Below, piece after piece: positions 39,590 through 50,900 of a stretch of DNA of 64,000 bases. The notes under the pieces are model-generated. The model searched no databases, had not been told where the DNA came from, and saw only the letters and a program-made list of their open reading frames with translations. Where the stretch lies: positions 160,360 to 224,359 of the forward strand of contig CAJINV010000021.1 of assembly GCA_905178155.1 (NCBI GenBank), given 5' to 3'. Within the stretch, counting starts at the first letter, position 1; the number at the start of each line of letters is the position of its first letter. A program made the position numbers and the translations under genes. Source of the DNA: Amoebophrya sp. A120. Its lineage: Eukaryota > Sar > Dinophyceae > Syndiniales > Amoebophryaceae.

Positions 39590-41771
39590 ATGAATCGGCT
39601 TAGATTCATAATAGTAAACGAAGCGAACGAGGCCCTTTCAAGCTCTGTGCAAATTTCAGCAATAAGTCCTGACTCAGTGCACGCGCAGCACCAAGAAGAG
39701 GGAGCGACTAGCGCCATTGAACTACCAGACGCCTCCAAGCAAAAGCAGCAGCAAGACCACCAAAACACCTACTTACCCCGCAACGTTGGCACCGTGGTAA
39801 CCGCGACGACGCACCCCGAGGATTCCTCCTCCCTCCCATCCGTTTCCCCATCCGGGTCTCAGACCACTGCACAGCCTGCTGCTATCAAGGTGCCAGAAGT
39901 TCATCTCGACGACCCTACATCAGCATCTTCATCTTCTGGTGCGTACGACCAAACCGGAGGTTCTCTGCACAGCCCTGCAGATTATATGCATCATCAACTT
40001 GCAACCACGGTCAACATGAATATTGACGGGACGGGATCAACTACCTCTGGCGATGCTGGTGGCACGGGTACATCCGGAGCGCAGAGGAGATCGAGCAAAA
40101 CTTCACGCCTGTCGGACGGTGAACCGCTGAAGCACACAGATGAGGAAACTTCGCCGCCCGGATCCTGGCCCAAACAAAATGTATTTGCGGTTCCAAGCAG
40201 CACGCCCCCCCCCCCTTGACCCGCTTTTCTGCGTGCATTATCCCGACAGCTTTCTTCTCGCCGCTTTCCACGACCATCCAGTGTATACAGCCGGGGGTCT
40301 CGCTGCGGTGTGTTGTTTGCTCCTGTTACTTTGCTTCCAGCGCTTCAGTGGCTGTGCATCGTGCAGAAACCGGTTTGTTCCTGCGTTCTTCCTGCGGCCG
40401 CGCGTGCGACGGGATGAAGCTGGGGAGCAGCGTCAGTTTTCCAGTGAGCAGCACGAAAAGGTGGATACGACCAGTCCCTCGCGAGATAAAATCGGGAGTA
40501 ATCAACACGGAAAAGATCATTGCAAAAAGGAGCTCCTGGGGATATCTAAGAAAGCCGCAGCGTCGTCGTACGGGACCTTGCGGGGCCAGGAAGTTGAGAA
40601 AACGCCACAGCTGTCTTTCCCGAATGTAGCTGGAAGAAAGGATGCAAATCCAATCACTACAAGTAAAGGACCACAAACTACAACATTGCATCAAGAGCGT
40701 CGACCGCACTACCATCGTCATCCGTCGACTCCTATGCACATACAATTAATATGTCTGGGTCTGGGAGGACGCGAACTTGTCATGCTAATTCTGGATCGTA
40801 CACAAATTTGTGTTGCATGACTGCCAAAACCAAAAGCTGTCCCCTTTTGAACAAGTTTAGAGGCAGTTCGTCATGCAGGATAGGCGTGATGGAGGTGTCA
40901 CAGAACCTGACATGCTAGCTCCTGCATTCCAAACCTCAGCGGGCATGGAAAAAATGCATGACCATGAGAAGTTTGCATCCTTCCAGACCCGGACATATTT
41001 GCATTTGATAACTCCCAGCAACAATGATAACAACTACAACAGCAGCGTGCCTACGCCTACCCCGACCCTATCGAGTGTCGGGTCGGAGGACATGGACAGC
41101 GAGTTGAGTTCGCCCGGCCGAACCAGGATGAAGTACGACCCGGAATCGCTGGAGAAAATGGCACCAAGAACCAGGAGCGGCAGATCTTCTGGATCATTCC
41201 AGCAGGACCGGAATAGTATTAAAACCAAAACGCAATTTCAAGGAGGAGCGAAGCAACAGGAGATGACGAGCAATCGCAATGCAGGGGAAGCGTCTCCTCT
41301 CGGGAAAAGCGGCAAGTCGGATCAGCTTCCGTCTGGTTCGGAAGAGAAATCGTCTCCGTGCAACGTGTATTACCTGCAAATATGTCTGGGCCTGGAAGAT
41401 GGTCAGGTTTGTCATGCATTTTTTGCATGACGACCCATCCATGATGTCTGTTCCTGTAATGCATGAGCGACTAGTTTTGCAGATGTTCATATTTAGAGGT
41501 CTCTCTGATGCCTATTCCGCATGAGACATGCCCTCTCCGCGGAGCACCGACCGGGCCCCTCTCGCGGGTCATGCAATGCAGATTTCTTTTGGAATCGACA
41601 GACAGCATCACAAGTGGCAACCTTCCAGACCCATACATATTTGCATTTCATAACCCCACCGCGCCTGGAAAAGGAAAAAGGAATAAAAACAGGAAGAAGA
41701 AGAATATGCAAGGGGAACCACGACGACGCGGTTCCGCTTTGACGATCGCAACTGTGACACTGACAGGGTAG
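39590..41771 (+). CDS. Unknown disordered protein, 482 aa, one GT-AG intron and two introners
   Basis: Start ATG 39590 (MNRLRFIIVNEANEALSS). Exons 39590-40180, 40341-40732, 41016-41367 and 41658-41771 total 1449 nt. The protein is Ser/Thr/Gln/Pro-rich with a short Cys/aromatic patch after the first intron (RFSGCASCRNRFVPAFFLRP) and a strongly basic segment near the C-terminus (GKGKRNKNRKKKN). No domain recognised. The frame upstream is open to 39401 but without ATG. A C11 run at 40205-40215 lies inside the GT-AG intron and therefore does not break the frame. Confidence 0.6.
40181..40340 (+). other. Canonical GT-AG intron
   Basis: GTATTTGCGG ... TTACTTTGCTTCCAG with a long pyrimidine tract; phase 0 between AAT and CGC. 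It removes a stop codon and a C11 homopolymer and moves from one frame to the next, making the four-exon total divisible by three. Confidence 0.75.
40733..41010. mobile_element. Introner, family A (278 nt)
   Basis: Left TATGCACATACAATTAATAT followed by GTCTGGGTCTGG, right GGACATATTTGCATTTGATA. Target duplication ACTCC (40728-40732 and 41011-41015). Excision gives ACT CCC AGC AAC. Internal sequence is in the orientation of the 62151 copy. Confidence 0.9.
41368..41652. mobile_element. Introner, family A, inverted orientation (285 nt)
   Basis: Left TATTACCTGCAAATATGTCT, right CCATACATATTTGCATTTCATA. Flanking 5-mers ACGTG / ACCCC barely match, yet removal of the element plus five bases keeps the long frame. 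Internally it is the reverse complement of the 34626-type copy. Confidence 0.75.
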
Positions 41772-44098
41772 TTTGTATGTGCCAACCGCGCATCGTCCGC
41801 TGGGCCTTTCTAGTCGTCAGTTTGGTGTATTTTTGGAACGTGGCAAATTTCTCCATGTCGCAACTGCATCGACGAGTCCGCAATGGCTGCGCCTACCAGC
41901 ATGCAGGAGCTGGAGAGACTTTGTCTGAATTTTGCTTGTCGTACTGTCAGTGCGAGAGACAGAATTAAGCTTTGGCATTTTTGTACTTTGTCACACTCAC
42001 ACCTGACGTGTCACACCTGACGGAGCCATAAACAAAGCGAAAACGAAGACCGTGATGTCGATGACTAACACGGGGAACACTGTTCACTCTGATAGCGGTA
42101 CCCACGAAAAAAAAAATCCACACCCATCTGCATATGCAACATTGTGACTGTGCTCCGGCGCAGGCGCATCTCCAAGAAACACCTACAAGACTCCTATGGC
42201 ATCGCTTACAGATGCAACTGCGTCAGAGATAATATTTCCAATGCGCGAGCGTGCTTTGAGCTTGTATTTTGTCCTGAGCATCGCATTGGAAATTCGAATG
42301 GAGACTGCTACACAGACACTTCGGTTTTCGACGGTGCGCAATATAATAAAATGATAGTGCTGAGTGATGTGATGTGTTTTTTTTCTTTCCATAAGCGAGG
42401 TGTCTCCTCCCCTTGGAGCAGCGAACCACGTTTGAGGAGCTGGGAGCAATAATTTATCGAAGGAACAGTTATTCTTTTTGTTTTTCGTCAACCCACACTA
42501 CACATCCTCCTACTTCTCCCTCGCGAATCAAACGAACGCTCTGCCTCAAGTGCCAGCGATCAAGTTCATCCATTTTCTCGGAGAAGGGTTGCAACGAGGT
42601 ACGCACATCCGCATGCCATTCTTCGTGTTTGAATAAGATCAATGACGTCGTCCACCTCCTACGCCCTTCGCCACATCAACATAATGCCAGGAGCCCATAT
42701 TCGTACTTTTTATATGTTATATATTCTCTTTTTTCCTTTCCCTTTTAGTTTTGTTTTTTAGAGTGTCTCGCACTCGTCCGAACGCTGCGACGTGTATGTA
42801 GTACTGATGTGCATTGCAGTCGTAGTATAAACACGGCACAGAGCCAAAGTTGTATCTCGGACACAACGCAATCGCAACATCGTAAATCCTCCCGTCACAG
42901 GTAAACCATACCGGACGGACCGTCGACCTTCTGCACGACAAGAGAAAACGCCACCACCTCACAAAAACGAGCGGGCCTTCTGGAACCATAAATTCATCTG
43001 ACCACACAGCGCCTCCCCACGTAGCTGCTGCCTTGGCGACACAATCGAACGAGTTCGACTTTTGGGACATACTAGTTATATACCTTTTGAAAAACAAGTA
43101 AGAGCTTCCTGCTGGGAACAACACGAACGTCTTCTTTTTATCCAGAAAGACCTGGTGGATCGCTTCCATCGATCCTGAACGAAAACTTTCTTCCGTGCTG
43201 TCGTATCACGCACGGAGTGGAGCTTTACGCGATATTTTTCGACATGACCCCGTTTCTTTCTTGATGAAATAGCAACAGACAACAGGAGCTAGTGGTGCAC
43301 GACACTCCTGTATTAAAAGTCGTGAAATCAGCACGCAGGCACAAGTAGTACCAGTTGTGCCGCAGCTTCAGTTTCAGGTAAGAACAGAAGTGACAGATTT
43401 TGTACTCTGAAATTCTTTCGGAGCATCATGAATCTGCATCTTTTGACAAGTTCATTTGATGAATGTGTAGAACTAAAGTGTATTAGCACCGTTACAGTCA
43501 TGCATAATTTTGTGCCCATGATACGTACTAAGTAAATTGAAAATGCAAAGAGCTGCAACGAAATAAAATTAATGACAGATCGCCGGCATCAAATTTCAAT
43601 ATGGAGAAACGATATAATTTGGAAATGGTTTATACTGTACAAGGCCAAGAAGAAAAGTCCAACACGTCAACAAGAAAGCTATTAGAGCACTTTCTCGAGG
43701 ACCACATTCAACCTTGAAGAGAAACGACTTGTCTGCTCGGGAATTACAACGGTACAACATGTTGGTATCATGATGAGGGGCTTTTGTTTTGCGGATATTT
43801 ATAAAATTGTATTGGAACAAGGATCGCTGAATCTACAAGCAGTAGCAGATCGTGTTTTCGTCGTGTTGCATTCGACGCGGCCCCAGATGTAGTGCTAGTC
43901 CCAGTCGACAAGCAGTGTTATTTTCAAGCTCAAATAACGAATCAGGTTCGATGTCCTCCGGTCTTTCACCTCAGCAAGATGCCAAGACCAAGTCCAAGAC
44001 CTGCTGCATTCTCATCGTCTTCAGCGCGATGCTTTTTATCCTCGCCAGTCCTCAGCAGCAGGTGCGACTATAGCAAGTAGAAGAACTACTGATGAAAA

Positions 44099-44348
44099 AC
44101 ATACATACATACATACATACATACATACATACATACATACATACATACATACATACATACATACATACATACATACATACATACATACATACATACATAC
44201 ATACATACATACATACATACATACATACATACCTACATACCTACATACCTACATACCTACATACCTACATACCTACATACCTACATACCTACATACCTAC
44301 ATACCTACATACCTACATACATACATACATACATACATACATACATAC
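44099..44348. repeat. (CATA)n microsatellite with a CATACCTA sub-block
   Basis: About 250 nt of pure CATA repeats; an internal block (about 44232-44316) alternates CATA and CCTA units. The repeat-encoded open frames on both strands are artefacts. Confidence 0.97.
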
Positions 44349-44527
44349 ACGTTCCACTACTAGTTAGTTAGTTAGGGGGGCCGCCCCAGCCCTCGTAGTT
44401 CGCACTTCTGATGGTGAGACACCACAAAGGCCGGCCAATACTGCACTTCTGATGGTGCACGTGAGGTTTGCCGCCAGTGCAGCTAGGCTTATGTTCTTAC
44501 TTCTTATACTCCCAACGGTGAGCGCTG

Positions 44528-44897
44528 ATGAAAAACGAAAAAGTAAAAAAGGTTTTACCGAACATTCTTACTAGAAAGACGTCTTTGGCTTTTCTGACAT
44601 ATGATCCTCCGATGAGGAGCAAGAACATCCAAACAACGCGAACATTCTCCATCAATACACAGATCGCCGTCAAGTGTGGTAAGAAGACGATAGACGCGGG
44701 AAGCGAGACTAGCCATACGAAAAAAAGCGCTAACATTTCGAGAAAGCTGGAAAACTTGCTTACCGCTGGATTTCCAGTGAAAATCCGACTTGTCTATCGC
44801 GGTTGTCATCGGTAAGTGGTATTTTACACTCCATTGTTTTGCTTTTGTTTCCCGTTTTGCATTTTCACTTAGCCCAGGCATCGCTGTCGTAAATTAA
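44528..44897 (+). CDS. Possible small two-exon gene, weakly IF3-like, 102 aa
   Basis: ATG 44528; exon 1 to 44811, a 61-nt intron (GTAAGTGG ... TTTTCACTTAG, 44812-44872), exon 2 to TAA at 44897; total 309 nt. The donor GTAAGT is perfect. The product is Lys/Thr-rich, and the segment SANISRKLENLLTAGFPVKI followed by RLVYRG resembles the C-terminal domain of translation initiation factor IF3 (a helix then a VKV-RGR strand). The resemblance is short and the length is below IF3, so the function is only a suggestion; it may be a fragment. Confidence 0.35.
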
Positions 44898-47800
44898 GCG
44901 CATGTTGACCACCTGCGTCCATGTCATTCATGTAGAAGTTGCATTGAGTGAGAAGTTCAGTGTTATCGCTATGTTCGATCAAAAGGGGCCTGAAAACATT
45001 TCACATGAGAGATTACGAAATTATATTAAGAAGAAATTTTGTTTTTGCATTACAAATTCTAAAAGCGAAGTTCTGCCGGGGATATTTTCAAAATACATGA
45101 GCGACATACTTGGTTGACAAATGCACACATTCTTCATGTTATTCCATGCTAATTGAAATAAAAGGTTGATGCAAAAGGTCCTACTTACGAAGTGCTTGTT
45201 CCCGAGCTTTGATTTTCATGATGAGAAAAGGTATATGTGAGAGAGAGAGAGCAGTGCAGCACCCGCTCTTCCTGCCACCGGTGTCTTTTCCTTCGGAGTA
45301 ATAACAGGCTGGAGCCGCGGATCTAGATCGGTCTACTTCCCGTCGGCAAACGGGAGGTAGGTTTAGGCCGGCGCTTAAGGCGAAAGTGAAGACGTTCACT
45401 ACCAGCAGACCACCAGAAACCAAAAAGCGAAATGCTCCGCTCCTGCTTTTTAGCTTCTTCCCTCTGCCCTATCCATTTCCAGTTCTAGCAACGATTGCAA
45501 GTCAAAACAGGATCGACGTTCGACTAGGTTTAGGCTTAGCTTAGTTAAGTTTAGTTTAGGTTAGTTTACTTCATTGGATGCTTTTATTGTTGTAACTCTC
45601 TCAAATAATGAATCACAATCAGGTGCGCGTTCTTTGCCGCCCTCCGTGTGATCGCAATTTGATTCCATGACGACAAGACCAACAAGAACAAGTTCAAGTC
45701 CAAGAGCTACATTCTCATCGCTGCAGGCTCGAGCATGTTACTTCATTCTCATCATCTTCGGCGTGTCTGATTCGAGCGTTTCTATCCTCGCCAATCTTGT
45801 TCAGCAATTGCAGTACTATCGAGAACGCTACAAGTAGGCTGAAGGAAACGATAGGTCGTCGCTGAGGATGTTGATGAGAACGTCGCAGATAAGGATTGCT
45901 GGGCGATTCTGTACTTCTATTTGTGCTTTATTGTCGCTAGTGCATTGAACTTGTACTGCTATTGATTGCAGCTAGTTGGCGGACGACCCATGAGAAAGGG
46001 AAACTAAAAATAAAAGAAAAACAAACAGTGGATGGAATTTCAAAAAAAAAAAAGATATGCATTCAAACCAGAACAACAAAAACAGACCGTCGGCAAGAAA
46101 CGCGGAACAAGATTCAGAGTTCTGAGGTATGGAAGGAAAAAACGCCACGGTCTTTGCGCGCGACACAATTCACCACTTATGAGAACAAGCGGAAACCGAT
46201 TTCTGACTTGCACAAATCGACTTTTCTGCAGAAACGAGATGAGGACCTCTGCTGTGGTATAATTTTCCAAATACGGTTTGGTGATGGACTTCATGGTTTC
46301 TTCGCGCCGCCTCTGATTTCGCGATATCTGTCATGTAATCCTTGCTTGTGTTTGCATGTTATGACGCAAGACTCGTACTAATCTAAAAAATGTCTGGTGT
46401 CAGGTATTCGCCAGCTGCCTCGTCGTTGCCAGTATCTGGGCCGGGTCTGTTCACATGTCTGCTGGTAGTTCAACTCTTTTCCTGCCTCGTCGAAGCAAAC
46501 AAAACAACCGCGCGCTGCACCTTTGCAGCAGCTTACGTTCAACATCAATCTTCCGAAGATCATCAGGCCCGATAAGACCAATAGTCTCGTCAGCGAGTGC
46601 CAGCACGCGTATATGCAACATCGAATGATAAACGGCATTGGACCTGGAATCTAGGCCGCCGCAGCGTGTTTCTCAACTTCTGGGCAAACGCTAGCATGTG
46701 AGGCTGCTCGTCCTCGTCTGCTTCTTGTTAGCCGGCGAGGTGGAGGCTCTTGTTGCCGTAAAGGAGAGGCGAGAATTTGTGGTACGACCATAGGACGGAG
46801 AGGACGAAGGAAAAATGATATGAAAAACTCAAATCTACACCCTTTTTCTTTATAGTACTGACCCGTAGTACTATAATTGCAACTACTAGCGAATCTTGCG
46901 AGATGTCTTTACTTGTCTTAAGTGCAACAAATCCAAACTGCACGTACATCAGAGGCTCTTCAATTCGATTACCGCGAGCTATTCAAAACTCGATCTTTCA
47001 AAACTTGATCTTGTCTTTACTTAGGGATGACCAACCTGGTGGCAAAAAACAGTCAAGGTTTCTCTTGCAGATTTTTTCCCTTCAAGTTATTCGCGTTTCT
47101 TTGCGATGAACGAGTCACCGTGCAGAAGCAGACTCACTGTTTTGTTGACCGCCGTGGCAGTCGTCTAGCGCGACACGAATCGATCCTCCGCCCCAGAAAG
47201 TGGGAAAGATCGTGGTTAGGGTTACAGAACAGAGCATGAGGATCAACAGCTACAGGAGATCCACGAAGATGAAGTCTCGCATCAGTCGCACACTAGTAGA
47301 TCTAGCATTTATTTATAGTACGATGACTCAACTACCAGCCAAGTAAGGATCCAGCTGCTTTCGCCTGGTATGACGAGGAACGGGAGACAACAAAGAGATC
47401 CAAGCAGGTCTTCACTTCTGATCATGATCTGAAGAGGCTTCACTACCAGCCGGCGGATCGCACACGAAAAATTGTACTCGTTATATGACGAGCTTTCCGT
47501 TGCCACCGTATTGTTGCATCATGGTTCGGAATAGTCTCAGCTTCCGTTTTCGGCTGTTGATTCTTCGTTGATGTCTCCGCTCGTTTTCCTCAGGGACCCG
47601 ATCACGCAGTATTAAGGTTAGTACACGCAGGAGCATCCATTACCATTACCATTAGGAATTGATTAGCAGGATTTTGACTTCCTTTTCCACCCAGTTCCCG
47701 TTTCGATATAGAAAGACCCCTTCGCGTGATTACACTTTTCATTTCCCCCTTCGCCTGGATGTGTCTTCCCCGAATTCGTCCTGCGGCGCTTGATCGGTTT

Positions 47801-47929
47801 TTTCGTGATAGATTCACGCTTTTACCTTCGCGTTGAAGATATATTGACAATATTATTTTAATTTTTTCCACTTTCTTGGAGTACCAAAACATTTCGTGTG
47901 TCCTATCTTCTGTGGGACCACTAGAAATC

Positions 47930-50900
47930 ATGACTGTCCACTCCGTCGTAAATTTGATTCAGGCCGCGGCAGACCGCAGTCCGGACCATCCAGCCCTGCG
48001 GTACGTCGTGCGCGACGGGGAAAAAGATCCACTACCATGTGCTGAACCGCCAGGCGAATCCTCTATCGCTCGCGGTGAGCAGAACCACCTAGCCGTATCT
48101 GCATCACCGACGAGCACAACCAGCGGCACGTCCTCTTCCTCCTCTTCCAAGCGCCCCTCTTCGTCTTCGACGTATAGCTACAGGATCCGCAACCTTAGTT
48201 ACGCTCCCTTCTGGACCAGTTGTCAACGAGTCGCGGACTTTCTCAAGAGTTCTTGTACAAGAATTCCGCCAGAACAAGCAGTAGAGCGAGTACTACAGCA
48301 GCGGGAAGTAGGCGCCGCTCTTGAAGACGGGCCTTCTCGCTGCAACCGAAAGCACGACACAAGATGTCAGAAAATCGCCCTCGTCGCGATTCCGGACTGC
48401 GGCCCGGTCTTGTCGATTGCGCAAGTCGCGGTTCTCCACGCAGAGATGATTTTGGTGCACGCTGACCCGGGGGATCCGCGATTTTTTGACATTGTGCAAG
48501 ACTGCGCGCCAGATTTTCTCCTAGTTGCGGGGTGGGACGGTGTTGTACCGCGAGACACCAAAAGCAAAAGTCCGAATAGCCCCTTTTCCAGACTACTAGT
48601 AGAGAAGACCAACACCAAAATTGTGGACGTCTCTGGAGTTCTGTTAGCACCAGCGCAAGAACAACTGGAGTCGCCAACGGGAAGTGACCTTCACGCAGAG
48701 CAAGATCATGTTGTGTTGACACCAGTACACAAGAAGAACGCGATGAGTCAAGATCTTTTCTCGCACATCTACTACACTAGCGGGTCGACCGGCAAACCCA
48801 AGGGCTGCTTGCTGAGGCAAAGCGCGGTGCTGAACTACAGCCTGGCGAAGAACCACGTACACGAAGTCGATAACTCCGCCGTCGTTCTTCTCCTTTCCAG
48901 TTGCACTTTCGACCCCCACCTCGGGGACACCCTCGCGACGTTGGCGGCTGGGGGCACGTTGGTAGTACCAAGGAAAAACGTAGCGGAGAGCTTTCTGGCG
49001 GGCGGGGATTCGGATTTTATGCCGTCTCGGCCGGGACAAGACGGCGGGGTGACAAAGACACTTGCTGGTTCGTCGAGCGCAAGTAACGCTAAAAAGAATG
49101 GAGAAAAAAACTATGTCACCAGAACTCCTCTGTTGACGAAGTTCGAAGAGGTCATTCTCTCGGGCTGCAAGGTGACGCACTGCCAAACCACACCGAGTCT
49201 GTGGCAGAGCCTGGTGGGTGGAACAACTTCTATCGCTTCAGGAATATTGGACACCACTTGTGAACAAGACGACCAAAGAACCGCGTACCAGCTTCACACC
49301 CTGGCACTGGGCGGCGAGTCGATGGCGCGGTTCTGGCCGATAAATGGTTGCTACAAGAACTTACTGAACACCTACGGGGTTACGGAGTGCTACTGCTACC
49401 AAACCTTCAAGAGGGTGGAAAGGCTACGGGACACCGGGTTCATCGGCGAGCCGTTTCCGGGGAATGCCGTGGAATTGTGGGAAAGACAGGATGACGTTGA
49501 CGATGAAGACGCGAAGAACGCTAGTAGCACTGATGGCGATCGATTGAAGTCTTCCCGTTCTCCTTTTGTCAGAAGAAGCATGATGAACAACAACAGGTTG
49601 AAAATAGCAAAGGAACAAGCTGAAAGTCACACGAAAAATTCCCTTTCTATCGGGCCGCGTTCTTGTTCGGACGCGGAAGAGAAAACCGCCGAAAATCTTC
49701 AAAAAGCGTCTCTCCCATCGCCGCGCTTGGAGATCGTGATTGGCGGGAAGCAGGTTGGCGAGTACTTTCGTCCAGAGGTGCTGCAGCCAACTACGGAAGG
49801 GGAAGAAGAGCCACAATCACAATCACAACCATGTGGCCGTGAAGAAGCAACCTCCTCGAGCGACTTTCTTGACATGATGGACAAAAGTCTCTTCTACCGC
49901 ACCGGCGACGCAGGAGAAAGAGTGGAAGTAGTTGATGACAATGATGGAGATCATTATACTGACTTCGCAAGAAAAGGAAAAGCAGTAAAATCCGAAATCC
50001 GCATTCGCGGGCGGCTCGACTGGCAGGTAAAACTGGGCGGCGTTCGCGTAGAACTGGAAGAAATCGAAGCGCGATTGGCAAAAAGTACGGTGTTGACAAA
50101 GCTGTTCAAGCTGCTCACCTGTGTGGTGGTACCGACAGAAGGGGTCAGCACAAGAACTTTGCCAGCAGCTAGCGCTACTACAATAGGCAGTGGCGGGGGA
50201 GCGAATGCCGTGCAACCAAGCACAGCTTCTGTCTCATCGCCGGGAGCAGGGGACTACACCTTAGCTCTGTGTTTGACGTTGCAGCCGGGGGCCGCCGATC
50301 CTTCTACAAAGAACGACTTCGACTCCCAAGATCGCTCCCCCAGTGGCGTTCTTGCAGCATCATCTCGTTTCCAGGACCTCTTGAGCCACGTTGTCCGGAC
50401 TGAAGCGGGTAAAAATTTACCGGCAAAATGGATTCCGAAGGCCATTTTCCTCCTTGACGCGATGCCGGTCACATCCAATGGAAAAGTGGACCGGAAGGGC
50501 CTGCAGAAAAAAGTTGTGGAGAGAAGACAAAACAGCTCTACTGCGTCCTTGCCGACGGAAACTGGGCGGTGCTGGCCAAACGATCTTCCAAGCCGCGACG
50601 GTGAACAAGAAGACCAGAGCGATGAGAATGCCAGTGATATCGCCCACCACGACGGCGACAACTTATCGAAAACCAAAACCGAGCGCCTTATCGCGACCAT
50701 TTGGAAAGAGGAGCTAGGCGTTTTCTCCATCCACCGCGAGGACAACTTCTTCCTGCTTGGCGGCGACAGCTTGGCGGCCTTGCGGGTGTGTCGCCGGATC
50801 ATTGGCTTGGTGTGTCCCGTATCAAATGTAAAAATGTCTGGGTCTGGAATATTGCGAGATTTGTCATGCTGTTTTTCCATGACCCATGAGGTCTGGAATG

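Larger units (their letters stand above)
41772..47929. other. Gene-poor region
   Basis: About 6 kb with lower GC and few credible genes. Candidates too weak to list as genes: 41777-41968 (+, 63 aa, one hydrophobic stretch), 42717-43169 (minus, 150 aa, Trp/Tyr-rich), 45962-46381 (+, Lys-rich) and 46390-46575 (+, signal-peptide-like start). A degenerate TTTAGG-like tract sits at about 45528-45568. No introner TIR pairs are seen here. Confidence 0.4.

Noticed and set aside
40205-40215. C11 homopolymer that appears to frameshift the gene at 39590-41771
   Set aside because: A GT-AG intron (40181-40340) with a strong pyrimidine tract removes the run and restores the frame exactly; the apparent Leu/Cys membrane span at 40310-40340 is just the translated pyrimidine tract.
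41777-41968. 63-codon ORF with one hydrophobic stretch right after the stop at 41771
   Set aside because: Could be a tiny gene but no supporting signal; likely 3' UTR.
42717-43169. 150-codon minus-strand frame rich in Trp, Tyr and Cys
   Set aside because: Some protein-like runs, but no recognised domain, in an AT-rich gene-poor area, and opposite to every other gene. Kept only as a remark.
44036-44367. Open frames in the CATA microsatellite (Tyr-Met-Cys-Val and Ile-His-Thr-Tyr repeats)
   Set aside because: Simple-repeat translation, not genes.
45528-45568. Degenerate TTTAGG-like tract that might be an interstitial telomere repeat
   Set aside because: Only a few imperfect units mixed with TTAG and TTTAG words; too short and irregular.
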